Positions 1-12,389 are shown, numbered from the stretch's first letter. The stretch is DNA of 64,000 nucleotides from Toxonevra muliebris (GCA_963691655.1 OY829328.1:74094400-74158399); one strand, 5' to 3'. Numbers and translations are program-made. The notes: generated by a model not told the origin, from the sequence alone.

Positions 1-14
1 TATAGTTTGACATA

Positions 15-45
15 GGGTTAGGTTAGGTTTGGAAGGCGTGCGCGA

Positions 46-85
<40 letters not shown>

Positions 86-1999
86 GTGTATGTATATATA
101 TGTATAAACCCGCATTTCCACTCGGAGACTTAATTGTCCATTGTGATTGCCCTCATTTAATTGCCCGGATGAGGCACGTCTCTAACCACGGTTTCCGTCA
201 GCTATCCAGGTAATGTCTTTATTGAACCATTTGGTTCTCCGGATGAAGGTAAGAAGATCCGATAGTTCCACTTTCGTTATCTCGGTTAGACTATTGAAAA
301 AGCGCGACCCCAAACATTGGAGTCTGCTCATCTGCAGCCTTGGACATTGACATAGAAAGTGTAGAATCGGTTCTGTCTCTTCTTCATCATGACAACTTCT
401 GCACAGTCCGCTCGTTGGAATGCGCCACCGTTGAAGCATTGGTGCAATAGCACAATGTCCAGTTATGACTCCTGTGAGCAGACGTACTGCAGATTTGTTG
501 TGCCCTAAGAGGACATTTGTCCTCTTTATATCTAACCTTGGCCACAAGGCCCGTGAAACTATACAGTTATCTAGGTTATTCCAAGCGTCATTTGACACCG
601 CTATGGTGTACTCGTGTATTTTCCTAAAAAGTTCACACATCGGAGATTGTATAGAGGTATCCGCCTCGTTAATGTCCATTTCAGAGCCCCTTCTGGCCAT
701 TTCATCTGCTATTTCGTTCCCTTCAATATTGCTATGTCCAGGAACCCAGCAGAGAGTGACCTTGTGGTGCTCAATGGCCATCAGTGAAGCACGACATTTC
801 TTTACAATCTCTGATTTAACTATTTTGGATTCTATTGCCTTCATTGCAGCCTGACTGTCAGTAAAGATAGTGATATTCGAAATAGGAATCGTACTGTCTT
901 GTAGAAGTCGAGCTGCTTTCTCAATAGCAAAAATCTCTGACTGAAAAACGCTGCAGCTGTCAGGAAGACGATACGACCGCCTTAGTTGCAGGTCTTCGTT
1001 GTAGAGACCAGCTCCAGTTCCAGATGGTAATACCAGCATTACCTGTTACCGAACCCGACTCCCAGTCTTCCCTGGTTGGATAAAGAGTTGGAATTCTAGT
1101 AATAAAATCTAAATTTGAAGTCATATAATCCGTGGCTACATCTAAGTCAGCTTTGATTCCATTTTGACCCCTCCGCTTTATCTCACTCAAAATTGTAGAG
1201 TGTCCATAGTTTGCTGATTTCCACACGTTGGATTCTCTTAGTCTAAGAGCTCCCTTTGCGGCACAGCCTTGAACAAACACCTGTAACGGTAAGAGATGAA
1301 ATATCATATTCAGACCTTCCTGAGGTGCACTACTTACAGTCCGTGAGATCCCCAGGCTTGCAAGTCTCTGTATTTTTCCCATGCGAGCTTGGTTGCTCTT
1401 CTTACCCAACGCCTGCCACCAGACGAGAGACCTATAGGTGATGATGGGTCGAATGATTGTGATGTACATTCCATGAATAACGTACGGCGACAATCCCCAT
1501 CTTTTCCCAAAGGCCCTTTTACAGGTATAGTATGCAGCCAGTCCCTTCTTCGTTCTCTCTTCGATATTCCTTCTCCAATTAAGTTTTGAATCCAGAATGG
1601 TACCGAGATACCTTGCTTCCGAAGAGAGATTCAGTGTCACTCCATCCAACTTTGGTAGGAAAAACTTAGGTATTTTTGTTATCCTCGTGAACAAGACTAG
1701 CTCAGTCTTAGCAGGTTCCGTCCAGCCTAGTCGGAAATTTCGCCAAGTGCTGATTACATAACCTCACTAATCGTCGACAAGAATTTGCCAGGGATTAATA
1801 TTGCTATGTCGTCAGCGTTCTCTTTTCCTTGAAAGTTCGTAAAATCTCATTAACTACTAGGAGCCATAGGAGGGGTGACAACACCCCTCCTTGCGGATTT
1901 CCCCTGGTAGTCCTCTTACTCACGGAGCCAGTACCCATAGCAGCGTTAATGACTCTGCCTCTCAGCATTGTTCCAATCCATGCCACTATGAAATCCTTC
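15..1999 (-). mobile_element. 5'-truncated LOA/I-like LINE (RT end plus RNase H)
   Basis: Non-LTR retrotransposon read on the minus strand. From its 5' side it shows the reverse transcriptase block with NPQGGVLSPLLW (about 1900), then the RT thumb/connection frame (1694-960, with YLGTILDSKLNWRRNIE), then an RNase H frame (1039-182) with FTDSQAAMKA, WVPGHSNIEGNEIADEMAR and a C-terminal CRSC...HFLCQC zinc-like cluster. The parts lie in different frames, and the catalytic FADD-like part of RT is damaged, so it is dead. TAGTTTGACATA occurs at 3-14 and 2000-2011, a perfect 12-bp target-site duplication that fixes the ends. The 3' end (low coordinates) carries a TA microsatellite and a tail of AACCTAACCTAACCC. 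An RNase H domain plus this RT signature is typical of LOA/I-group LINEs; the exact clade is tentative. Confidence 0.88.
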
Positions 2000-2059
2000 T
2001 AGTTTGACATAATAAGTGTATAAAAAAATGATGATCGGTTTTAACTAACAAATGGCATA

Positions 2060-2600
2060 GCTTTTATGGCTAATTAATATGGCGTTTTGGAGAGTAGACA
2101 CTTGTCAATGAGATCCAGTATGTCATATGTTGCAATTGTACAAACAAAATATTTTTTTGTCACTTCAAAAATCTCGAATTTTGTATCAGAAAAAGAAATT
2201 TGGCGGGGAAATTCAATTACCTTCTTTCATTTGTGGAAAACTGCTGCTGAAGGTTATAGATTGCTTGCCTAGACTTATGGTGAACATGCTGTAAGCTAAG
2301 ACAATTGTAAACGATGATTTAAAAGTGGTGATTTTGACGTCAGTAACAAAGACCGTGGAGGGCCATTGAAAAAATTTTATGATGGGAGAATAGGATGTTT
2401 TACTCCGACCGCTGTATTCATCAGATTTAGCACCTTCCAACTACTATTTGTTTCGATCGTTGCAGCACGAGCTTTAATGGAGCTTGATAGAAACCTTTTG
2501 TTTTTTTTAAATCATGGTTACTTAGGTCTTCCTCAACCATGACACCAAATTTCGTCCCTCTATATTAATTTGTTCGTCCTTTATTAAAGGTTAAAAAATA
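2060..2600 (+). mobile_element. Internally deleted mariner relic
   Basis: Broken frames resemble a mariner transposase. A helix-turn-helix part near 2290-2370 (FKSGDFDVSNKDRGGPLKK) is followed directly by the downstream catalytic end near 2400-2480 (SSDLAPSNYYLFRSLQHEL when read across frames). The middle, including the first two catalytic Asp regions, is missing, which points to an internal deletion. The last acidic residue also appears replaced by Asn. I found no terminal inverted repeats. It lies immediately outside the target duplication of the LINE at 15-1999. Confidence 0.5.
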
Positions 2601-2964
2601 GCTATGGAGCTGTAGACAACCACTGAGTAAACCGATTTCTCCAATTTTTTGATTTCCATATTCTCTTATCTTTTATAAACATATCTGATAAAAAAAAATT
2701 TCCGCAAAGTAATAACTAACGCATTATTTTTCAAAAAATTGTGTAAAAGACACCGAGTTCTTGAACTAAGGCCTCTACTACTCCTTAGTCAGACATGCAG
2801 AGCAGTAGATCGTCTGTAACTGCTTTACAGTGATGTAAATTTATTTGCACCACCAGTATTTTTTGACGTCTTGTAGAGAAAATCTTTCCCTTCGCCATTG
2901 TCGCTCTTATTCGAATGCGACAATGGGTTCTAGGTCTCTGCTTTGGGTCGGCAACAGATAGGCT

Positions 2965-3928
2965 ATGAATGAGTCGTCATGTGAGCAAATGGATGACGTA
3001 TGCAGTGCGGCTTTCAGGATCATCTTAAGTGAAGCTCCTTTCCAAAGTTCACCAATACTATTGATAGTTCTGGAAAGAAATTTCAATGACCTCGAATTGC
3101 CGTATGCGACAACCTTTACTCCCTTGTGTCATCCGGATCCATCAAAAACGAAATCTTCCCGAATTTGCTCAGTATGACCTTTAGGAGCTCATTTTCTAAA
3201 AGTAACCAGTTCCCGACCGTGATCCTACCGTCTAGATCTTGTCGGTCGATGATGACTACTTGCAGAGGACTTGCTATGTTTCGGCTCATTTTTCGCCGTC
3301 TGATCTCTTGACCGTTGGCGTTTGTAGGTAGCGTTCGATGTACTTGGCGCCTTCCTTTCTTTTTCTGGGATGCTGTCTTTAGGGGGTTTTCCTGGATTGG
3401 TCAGTAGGGCGCTCAGTCTCGGCGCTATATTTCGTCGGTAGACAGCACATACTGCGGAGTAAAACAGTTTCTCTGCGGAGACCATGCTTTCATTATTAGT
3501 CGCACAGGGCGGTTTCGAAGCAGCATCTGCAGGGGCTTTACAGACTTTCCGCCGTTCGTAGCTTTTAATGCTTTGGTGTGCTTCTTTATAAACGCAAGGT
3601 CTGTTTCGATAAGCGTACTCTTCTCTTTCGAGCTCATCGGAAGAGAAGAGAATCGGACAAAGGCTCGGTAGTTGCAACGTGGTTTTCCAGCTTTTAAAGA
3701 TGCTGTGTATTTACCGGTCTCCGTATCCGATCCTTTAATGATGTCATCGTCTTTGTCTGATTCTTGCAGCAGCTCCTCTTCAATATCGGTACCAGGTCCA
3801 CCGGCGATCACCGAAGAGGTTTCACTCACTCCAGTGTTTCGGATGATGAGGTTACCAAAATTGCCTAGGGCTGCTACAGTAGTGTCCACCGTTGGTACCG
3901 ACGAAAATTGGACATAGACATTGTCCAT
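2965..3928 (-). pseudogene. Broken retroelement ORF1-like protein with DUF4780-like domain
   Basis: The frame starts at ATG 3926-3928 and gives an acidic/Ser-Thr-rich N-terminus (ESDKDDDIIKGSDTETGKY). It shifts frame near 3430 to a basic, low-complexity linker (PKDSIPEKERKAPS...). It then shifts again into a part that reads QVVIIDRQDLDGRITVGNW and, after another break, GVKVVAYGNSRSLKFLSR...WKGASLK. That last arrangement resembles DUF4780, a domain common in insect retroelement-associated proteins. At least three frame changes or stops make it a pseudogene. It ends just upstream of the receptor's first coding exon, on the opposite strand, and could be mistaken for a host gene. Assignment is by motif memory only. 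Confidence 0.5.
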
Positions 3929-4151
3929 AGGCGACTCTATATAAAGCGTGCTTTTGTCAATCGCAAACTAGAAAATCAAATTTTTTAAAAATCGCTTGTA
4001 CGAGTAAGGCTGGGAGAGCCAAAACTTTTTGCCACCTATTTCATCCTAAAAATGAATTTTTGATACTAATATTTGGTGTAAATAAATTTTATACATGTAA
4101 ATACCTGAATAATAGTTTTTCCATTCAATATTCTTCATTTTTTATTTCCAG

Positions 4152-4158
4152 AATTGCA
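4152..4158 (+). other. 5' UTR remnant and splice acceptor before receptor start codon
   Basis: TTTATTTCCAG ending at 4151 is a good splice acceptor seven bases before the ATG at 4159. The receptor mRNA therefore probably has an upstream non-coding exon. I could not identify that exon or a promoter in 1-4151, where the sequence is transposon-derived. Confidence 0.5.
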
Positions 4159-4380
4159 ATGGACCTTAAAACCGGTACACTTTTAGTACCGCCAACTGTT
4201 AAAAATTCCAGCTGCTCACATCCACGTTACAATAGCCACAATTTTATAATACACATTGGCATTGCCGAAACCATTGAAGCTTTACTTATACTCATACTGA
4301 CACTTGGCGTCATTGGAGCAAATGCATTGGTCATATTTGTTATAAACAATCGACGATATTCACCGTTTATACATCAGCAG
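4159..4380 (+). CDS. Class A GPCR, coding exon 1 (N-terminus and TM1)
   Basis: Encodes residues 1-74 of a rhodopsin-like seven-transmembrane receptor in the plasma membrane. The extracellular N-terminus carries an N-glycosylation sequon (NSS at 16-18). TM1 covers about residues 38-62 and holds the NALV motif with the conserved Asn (N55, position 1.50). INNRRYS begins the first intracellular loop. The exon ends in phase 0 at CAG|gtgagt and joins exon 2 (PRYLLTSLALND) without a frame change, as expected for TM1-loop-TM2. The start ATG is the first in frame after the acceptor at 4151. The ligand is unknown; I recall similarity to orphan fly receptors such as Drosophila CG12290 but cannot verify it, so no symbol is given. 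Confidence 0.9.
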
Positions 4381-5107
4381 GTGAGTGAGTAGTGAAAGTA
4401 AGAGAGGAAAGAAAAATTAGGCTCTGAACAGAATTGTGAAGAACGACAGAAAACTCAACCCGATGTCAGAATTGAACGCACATACACAACGCATCTTATG
4501 AAACGACACAGAGTGACCATGTACTAGACTTTCAAATAACGAACTGTTATGCAGACTAGCTACAATGGGGAAAAAACAACAACATAAGTGTATGGAACGG
4601 TAGTGGTAGTTTCTTTCAATATCTCTATTCAGTGAAGATATTTGGAATCAAATCCATAATTCTGGGTTATGATTTCAAATATTAGTAGCTTATATAGGAT
4701 ATTGAAAGATTAAGAACTATCACTAAGATCACTGATGAGGAATTGTGGCGGACTCCGAAACGGCCGTCTGATTTGCCCGTCTCTATATACATTGTTGTTG
4801 TGATGACTACATTTGTTCATTAACCTGTTTATATATAACTTCAAATAACGAAATTGACATGAACTTAAGTCATGACTTTGAAAATTAACCTCTAGATTTA
4901 ATTTTCATAGTCTCCTAAAAAACTATCGACAACGGTTTCATTCGCTGAAAGTTTTCCGTTAACATAGATCAATTTTTATTTTACTTGCCAATCACTTTTG
5001 AGCTCTCGTCGGCGAATTTTGTCGTTATTCCGTCGTAATTCTGTACAGAGTACTTATTTAAGTGCTTAAAACTTCTTATTCATTTATTTATTTTGCTGTA
5101 TTTTTAG
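4381..5107 (+). other. Receptor intron 1 (727 bp)
   Basis: Begins gtgagt and ends tgtatttttag. It is ordinary AT-rich intron. I see no transposon ends, RNA gene or second coding exon in it. Confidence 0.75.
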
Positions 5108-5233
5108 CCACGTTATTTGTTAACGTCGCTGGCTTTAAATGATCTAACTATTGGATTGCTAATCACTCCATTTGGAATATTGCCGGCATTATTTCATTGC
5201 TGGCCTTATGGTGAAATATTTTGTCAAATTCAG
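5108..5233 (+). CDS. Class A GPCR, coding exon 2 (TM2, start of TM3)
   Basis: Forty-two codons, residues 75-116, phase 0 at both ends (tttttag|CCA ... CAG|gtgaga). It contains the TM2 hallmark LALND with the conserved sodium-site Asp (D86, 2.50), the first extracellular loop motif HCWPYGEIFC, and C113 (3.25), which should form the disulfide with C191 in the second extracellular loop. An antisense reading frame over the same bases is only a shadow. Exon identity is certain from motif order; exact splice sites are inferred from consensus and frame. Confidence 0.9.
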
Positions 5234-5879
5234 GTGAGAACGAAATAATAATATCTTCAACTTTATATTTATATGTAGATATGTATGTATTTGTGGATCC
5301 AGAGGTTGTGCAATTTTTTCTCCCTTTACACTTTTTTTTTTTTTTATTCATGACCAATGATGAAAAATAATGTTTGGAAGTCCTTTTGTATGCTCGTTTG
5401 CCCGTTTGTCTGGAATGCAAATCTAAATTTCTTGAAATTGACAATAAATTTAGGAAACTTAACCAAAATACACCGCACAAAACCTTACCTTAAAACCTTA
5501 AGCAGACAGTTAGATCCAGTAGACCTGATCCAATAGGCATACCTGCAGCAAGGTTCATAATCCACAATGCCCACTGCCATAGTTACTGAAATTTTGGGAG
5601 AAAAACTCCTTGCTCTTTTTCTGTGTACCTATTCTGATCTTCCTACAACTTATTTTTTTCGAAATATCTCAATGCTGTTTTAAACATTTAATTAGGGAGA
5701 CTACTGCGACACTTAAACTTGAGGTATATCTATTTTCAAAAAATTCAAAAAAAAAAACATTTTCTATGCATAACTGAAATTGCGCTCTTATGGTCTGCAT
5801 AATATTCGTAATGTGTGCCCACATTGCTAATAACACACAAGCTTAACAGCAATCGAAAGTAATGAAATTTAACTGTGTG
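5234..5879 (+). other. Start of receptor intron 2, no recognised element
   Basis: Intron 2 runs 5234-8509. This first part is AT-rich with short A/T runs. I see no coding or repeat structure I can name. Confidence 0.5.
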
Positions 5880-7200
5880 TATTTTCATTAGCTAATGGAC
5901 CAAAGCCTCATACAATATCCAGTGAAGCCTGCAAGCGGTAAACTACTATCTTCGACAAGGATCAGCTTAAGAAATGGAAAGAGCAATTTACATCGGTTCT
6001 TAACCGCCTAAGGATAAGTGCAGTGGTGCTTACCAACAACGAACCTACAGTAGCAGAGAATTCGCGAATTCGAACGAGCACACCAAGTCCCGCAGAGATC
6101 CAACATCGATCAAAGCGCTTTAGAAGGACAAGGCGGCGGGGCACGACGGTGTTTCCGCTGAACTGCTGTACGTGGTCCCTGATATATCCGCTAGTCTTTT
6201 ACATCCCTTCGTGAAGACCATTTGCGAGGGTGAGTATTTTCCATCTGATTGGAACCGAAAACTAATTAACAAGCTATCTAAGAAGGGCAATTTAATGGAG
6301 TGCGGTAATTGACGCTGTACCTGCGTACTGCCGGCAGTTGCAAAGTTGCATCGATTGCCTTAAGTAAGATCAAACAACACCTTAACTTAACACTAGATAT
6401 CAAGCAAGCGTGCTTTCGATCACATAAACACATTAAGAAATGGTATCGAACAAAGTATCTAATACAGATCTCCACTTTCCCTGCTCATTATCGACATCGA
6501 AAAAGCTTTCGACAGCATTTGGCGCGCTCTAAAATGCAGAGGTATCAATTCTTAAGGAGCTAAGTGTCACGTGCTTCACAACATCAAAGTATCCGAAAAA
6601 CTCGAGGTACTCAGCGGCGTTCGGCAGGGTTGTTTACTTTCGCCACTTATTTTCATGGCCATTACCAGCGACGTCATACGAGCCGCACACACTGATGACA
6701 CAAAAGGAATTCGATGGACAATGATACCACAGTTGCGTCATATTGACTATTCGCTATTGACTTTGCTTACTAGCGTACAGGGTTTTGGTATGTTTACTAA
6801 AATATGGAGGTGTTACATCATCAGCACGAAAATCAAACTCCGAATTTTTCGATTTGACCGTTAAATTTGTCCTGCTTTACGGTTTCAGTACAAGGCGAGT
6901 GGCAGTCACTGGTACTCGCTGGCTTCAGGCGTTTATCAATATATGTCTTCACATTATACTTCAAGTTTTCAGACCAAGTAGAATCCCAAATAAAGAACTT
7001 CTCGAAGGCAAGACGACAACAATACTGCTTGGTTATTTCATGCAATGGAACTCGCTAATCAGTCAGGCAGAAGAGCTGGCCGCCCCATACTGACATGGCG
7101 CTGAACTGTCGAATCCGAAGCTAACTTGATTCGAATGGGCCGGAGTGAGCTGAAGCGAGCTGGCTTGGCTGGCACCCTATGCCCCACAAGAGGTAAAATG
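5880..7200 (+). mobile_element. Degenerate RTE-like LINE fragment
   Basis: Several frames on the + strand align with a non-LTR reverse transcriptase. At about 6180-6300 there is a leader like LLHPFVKTICEGEYFPSDWNRKLINKLSKKGNL. At about 6500 there is a damaged catalytic region (IIDIEKAFDSIWRALK when read across frames). At about 6590-6660 the motif is VLSGVRQGCLLSPLIFMAIT. At about 7080-7190 comes the carboxy end typical of RTE-type elements (GRPILTWR, then ELKRAGLAGTLCPTRGK). Stops and frameshifts are frequent. It lies in receptor intron 2 in the same orientation as the gene. Clade assignment is tentative. Confidence 0.65.
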
Positions 7201-7591
7201 AATTAAACCGCAACAATGGCGGAATAGGAAGCGGTTGTGTTATTAGCACTCTAGGGGCATGATTGCTCACGTAAAAGTGTAAGCACTTGCTGAATGTGAT
7301 TGCTGGAATTTTGAAACGAATGAGTGAACTTCAAACTTCAAGGGCCATGGACGCGATATTTTCAGTTTTTGAAATTTAGAAAAAAAAAATATTCGATATT
7401 TTAAGAAAAATCTACTGTCGAAAATCGTTTTTTTTTAAACATTGGCTGTTACTTTTTCAGCCCTCTATTTTCACAATTTTTCGAGGCAAATTTCAAAAGA
7501 GCATACAATTTTACTTTAGGAATTATTTTTGTATGGGTCTTAAACATATACTACCAAGCCACTAAAAATTCTGAACTTTCATTACATTTAA

Positions 7592-8132
7592 CCCTTTCTG
7601 TACCATGGTGACACTGGTGTCACAAGATTAATTTTTGTGATTTTTTAAAAAATTTCCAATAAATTTTTGAAAATTTAGGGCTTTTTTTGAAAGAAAATTA
7701 TACTGTAGCGGGTCAAAGTAAAAAAATTGTGTTTTTTGCTCGCTCATAATTTTTACAAAATTTTTCCGAATACACCAAATTTTAATATGTTGTGGGAAAA
7801 ACTATTTCCTCAAACATGATTCCCCATATTTTTAAATTTTTTTTTTTTAGTTTTTGGAAATACATGTTTTGTTATGGGTCACCGGTGACCCTAAGATCTT
7901 CAGTAGAAAATTTTTAAGAACTTTTTACAGTAAAATGGGGGTCGAGGAATCCGAATCTGGATTCGATTTTGTTCTATCATTTCTAGTGTCCTAACGGTCA
8001 AAAAAGGGTTAAGTGACAAATCTAATTCTAAATTACTTTGTCTATGTTGTAACAAGAAATTGGGGTCAGATAATACGAATCTGGTTTCGATTTTGCGCTA
8101 TCTCCTCTGGTTTCCTTACGGTCCTGAAAGGG
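7592..8132. mobile_element. TTAA-flanked MITE, piggyBac-like
   Basis: TTAA at 7588-7591 is followed by CCCTTTCTGTACC, and GGTCCTGAAAGGG is followed by TTAA at 8133-8136, giving short terminal inverted repeats inside a TTAA duplication as in piggyBac-type elements. Inside are two subterminal palindromes, GTGACACTGGTGTCAC (about 7608-7623) and GGGTCACCGGTGACCC (about 7876-7891). A roughly 75-bp block containing GAATCTGGATTCGATTTTG is directly repeated near 7948-8012 and 8078-8136, and the first copy also ends in AGGGTTAA. No coding capacity is seen. The superfamily is inferred only from TTAA and CCCTTT ends. Confidence 0.5.
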
Positions 8133-8509
8133 TTAATTCCTAAACGTGTATGTGATTATGACTGCAACCAATTATTTAAATTTAAATATTTTTTAGAAAT
8201 AATTGACTAAACAATATTATTTAAGAAATTTAAACATTTTCTTTTATATCACCATTATTATTTTAACTGTAACTGTAACTGTATATCTATGAACCTACAT
8301 TCAAATAATAAACTTTAAATGTAATTACATCCAATTATATGCAAGAATAGCAAAGTAGAAGATAAAATGAAAATTATATTAAGTAAAAAAAAAGAAGAAA
8401 ACAAAAAACAAATAATTTCATTACATTTTTTATTACTGTATTTTTGTACCCTTTTCGCACACACGCTCTCACACAATGTCTCACTCTTTTTTTTCTTCCT
8501 TCATTTTAG

Positions 8510-8626
8510 GCATTGCTACGTGGTGCACTCTCACAGCAAAGTGCCGTTATACTCGTATGCATGGCAGTCGACAGATACATGTGTGCATTGCATCCGCGAA
8601 GATACTATCAGCATTCAAGTAAAAAG
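8510..8626 (+). CDS. Class A GPCR, coding exon 3 (TM3 and DRY motif)
   Basis: Thirty-nine codons, residues 117-155, phase 0 at both ends (cattttag|GCA ... AAG|gtaagt). TM3 reads ALSQQSAVILVCMAV and runs directly into the G-protein-coupling motif DRYMCALHP (D137-R138-Y139), followed by a basic second intracellular loop (RRYYQHSSKK). The DRYxxxxHP form is typical of amine/peptide-type class A receptors. A GA dinucleotide run follows the donor site. Intron 3 downstream is the largest of the gene. Confidence 0.92.
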
Positions 8627-10263
8627 GTAAGTGAGAAACACAGAGAGAGAGAGAGAGAGAGAATGCGGAAGTAAAACAAACGCGCACATTTTGGTGTAAA
8701 ACATGTAGAGCATACTTTTAGGCAAAAATAAATTAAAACAACAAAATGTTAATAGGGTAATTTAAATAAGTGAGTAAAATGTAAATAAATATGCATAGAA
8801 ATTAAATTTTCTGTGGTTTTGAATTGCTGCAATTATTTTTAATATGCAATGAGGCTGTAAAATGAAATTCAACAAGAATTTACTCACATACATAATACGT
8901 ATGAAATAAAATCTTATAATTTTTTAACTTAATTGCATAATAGTTGCACTCAAGTGCTTGGCTATAAGTGCATAATAACGTTAAAAAACAATAAACTTGA
9001 TAATAAAAATATAGTTAAAAAAAAAAAATGTGAGTGAAAAAAAGTTGTTGGTTCTATATAAAATGAAATAAATTCTAGAAAATAAAGATAAAGCACGCAA
9101 AAACAATGAAAAAAAAAAAAAAAAAATATTCACAAGAAAATTGTACGTATCTTGATACAAGCTACTAGCTGCATGCTTAAGACAAAAACAACATACTCGT
9201 TAGTTTGTGATATGAGATACAGATACTCGTACACTTGGGCCAGCCAGCGAGGCATGCATCAAGAAACAGCAACAGCAACAATAATAATAATAACAATGAA
9301 AACATCAACAACAACAACAGCAATTATTCGCGCCAAACAGCAATAAAAAGTAAACGGAAATAATGAAGGAAACAAAAAAAAAAAAAAATTTAACAAAACA
9401 AAAATATAGAAAGAAAAAACAACACAAAAAACTAAACCAACGACAAGACAAAAAAACAAAATCAAGACAAGAGAAGTAGAGAAATGGAAGCAGCAGACTA
9501 AGCAAATCGTCCTTCGACCCAATTACGTAAGATAAATAAGTATAATGCTGAATCTGAAAAAAAAGCTTAAGCAGTAGTTTTATATATCACAGAAATCAAG
9601 AACAACAACAACAAGAGGAGCAACTGCAACAACAGCATCAACAACAAGAACAACAGCAACAGTAAACGCGACAACTATCAAGCTAAGAAATATAACAAAA
9701 AATTATAGAAAAAATATAAAAACGATAAAAAGAAAGCAAATAGTTTTTTTTTTTTTTTTACTATATACCAAAAGATTCATTTCTGTCGTCAAAATGCAAT
9801 GTAGGCGACTGGCGAATATCACACGCCTACACAACCCATATTTCAGCCAAAAACATACACACACAGTTATACACATACATACATATCTCGTATATCTACA
9901 GGCACAGTCATCTACTCACATACATACATGGTTCATGCTTCCTTGTAATTTATGGCACTACAGATACAAAACGATGGCAAAAGCAGTAGTGAAGCATATA
10001 AGTTTTTTTTCTTTTTTAATATGCGCGCTTAAAAAAAAAAACTGCAAAATAGAATTCAGAACTCGTCCAAAAACCAACCAGAAAAATAAATAACAAATAC
10101 GATGTTTAAATCAAAAAAAGAAATATGTGTAACTCAATTTTTGCATTTTAAAATAAATGTTAATTTTATCAAACCGAAAAAATCAAAAAGAAAAAAAAAA
10201 AACAAAAAATATGTGAAGAAGTATTTTTCAGCGAGAGCAGAAGTTTTTCTTATATATGTATAT
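8627..10263 (+). repeat. A-rich, CAA/CAG low-complexity start of intron 3
   Basis: There is a (GA)n run at about 8643-8662, many poly-A stretches, and CAA/CAG-rich patches at about 9264-9345 and 9597-9662. Open frames here are compositional only. This is typical fly intronic low complexity. Confidence 0.7.
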
Positions 10264-12013
10264 TAGGGTGGCCCTTAGCTGTAGGTCTTTTTTAAAAGTA
10301 AAAATGTTGCTACTCCCTTGCACTAATCTGGTTCCAACCAAGAAAAAACCGGGCTGTGCAAAACTTCAGCTCCATCGGACAACTTCTAGGCGACCCTCAA
10401 ACGCCTTGAAGTTGAAACATAGTATACGAAACTATTAACTCCATTAAAAAGCGGTATAGTCCTCCCTATCTTAACCATTTTCTTGTTTCTTCTATAGAAT
10501 CAATTGTGAATTTCAAAAGAATTTCAACCAAATTCACTTGAAATGCCGAAGTTAACTCAGCAACCCTCAAACACATGGTTGTAAGAAACAGGGAAAATAT
10601 GAAATGAAATGCAAAAATGAAAAACTAGAGTTAAGATATTTTTAACTATAAATAATAAAGTGATGCGAATTTTTAAATAATTTTTAGAATTATATATCGT
10701 TTTAAGAATGATCTTTAATTTGAAGATAAAGTCATTTGACACAATAGCTGCGTTTTATTCACCACTTACTTCTAGTTATGTATAACTATCAGCGATAATT
10801 GTATATGAAAACAACAACAAAGCCGCAGAGATAACACGTATGATAATAGCTTACAAAAATTCTTCTTTTCTGTCTTGTGTCCACTTCAATTTGAAATTCG
10901 AAATTTCAACGAAATTCACTCTCGTATATCCGCACTATATTAGAGAATTTAGTAGCAGTTGGATATTTTTTTCGACCTTCGGCATTTCGGATTTGTGTAG
11001 CAAATTGTTTCTCAGCTTAATTTTTTGTGAAAATGTTATTGTATTCCTGAATGAGTTTCACATTTTTACTGCAACGTCATCGACAACAATTTTCTTCTCA
11101 AGTTTTTAATTCCATTTCTGTAACCTGGATCATCTTTCCATGTTGAAAGTTCTTTGTTGAAGAAATCGGGGCTGATGAAAAATTTCGCAAAAAAAAAATT
11201 TGTGTACCAGGAGTTACAAAAAACGTATGATTTTTTGTAGCCTGCTTCCAATATAATTTAAGCTTTATTTGTCTTAACCGTTGTTGAAACTTTTTATCAA
11301 ATAATGATTGTGCCACTGTTTGGGGAGCTAAGTACTCGAAGTTGGTGACAAATTCTGTGGTCAAAAGCAGCAACCGCTTAAATCCGAATATCTCATTTCA
11401 AGTAAACTTGAAGTTAATGTGATTGGTTGCCACTTTAAGTAAGTGTTTTTATAACTTTTGTTTTAAAAAACATAAAATTTCGGGGATTTCACGTACTTGT
11501 GCATTGGAATAAGAAGAACACGATAGCATTTATAACCCAATTCTGTCTTAACTTGAATTAGGCGTTTATTGGTTTTGACCATAGAATTTGTCTGCAGCTT
11601 CTTTCTGATTTCTTAATCATCAATTGACGCATGAATAAAAAGTAATGATAAGGTGCTTTAATTCCATCTGGTGAATTTTAAGAATTCTTCTCCTTATAAG
11701 ATAACTGAAACTGGTCTTGAGAAAGGTAAAACTTGAATGCATAAAATATTGTTAACTCTAACAATTCTGGCTAATCATCTCAGTGTTGTTTCCTCATGGA
11801 AAGATGTTGTTCAAGAAATCCAAGAACAAAAAATTGATTTATCTGAAAAAATTACTTTCCGGTCGATAATCTACAACTTGATGGCCGATGAGGGCCGTCT
11901 CGCAGCTGTCCGATTGAGCTCAAATTTCGCACAGATTGTTTCCTTATTGATTGAAACAAGATAGGGGTCTGGGAGCTAAACTTTTTGAAAGTTGAAATAT
12001 AAGGGCTACCCTA
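10264..12013. mobile_element. hAT-like element with perfect 8-bp target duplication
   Basis: TAGGGTGGCCCTTA at 10264 and its near-inverse TAAGGGCTACCCTA ending at 12013 form terminal inverted repeats. Both are flanked by ATGTATAT (10256-10263 and 12014-12021), a perfect 8-bp duplication. An 8-bp duplication with termini matching the YARNG consensus is characteristic of the hAT superfamily. P-type elements also make 8-bp duplications, but their ends differ. The 1750-bp interior contains short frames on both strands (for example 11737-11964) that I do not recognise, and no hAT transposase motifs, so it is probably a non-autonomous or heavily decayed copy inside receptor intron 3. Confidence 0.75.
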
Positions 12014-12389
12014 ATGTATATAGCCACCAAGTTGTGGGTGCGTGAATGTTTAGTAATTTTACTATAAGCCCTGAGGGATATGATTTTAGTCCAGACTAAA
12101 AAATTCTTGAAAATATGTGCATATGTGTGTGGGCTCTCAAAAACCCGCACTATTTGAGAGAAGTAATAAAGAAGTTGCTTACCATGTTGGCCAAAGTTAC
12201 AAAGCAACAAGAGATACAACAACTAGGTTCGATACAAATAAACTCACCAATATCCTAGTATGCCACGCATTTAACACATCAATCGCCCGTTCGTTGCCAT
12301 ACGAGTTTAAAGCATCTGATAACGCAGAAACTCGTTACAGCTACGTCAAAGTAGCTTTCCTTAATATTATTGAAGAGATCCTTGGCAAC

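Noticed and set aside
465..854. 129-codon + strand ORF
   Set aside because: Shadow of the RNase H domain of the LINE on the minus strand.
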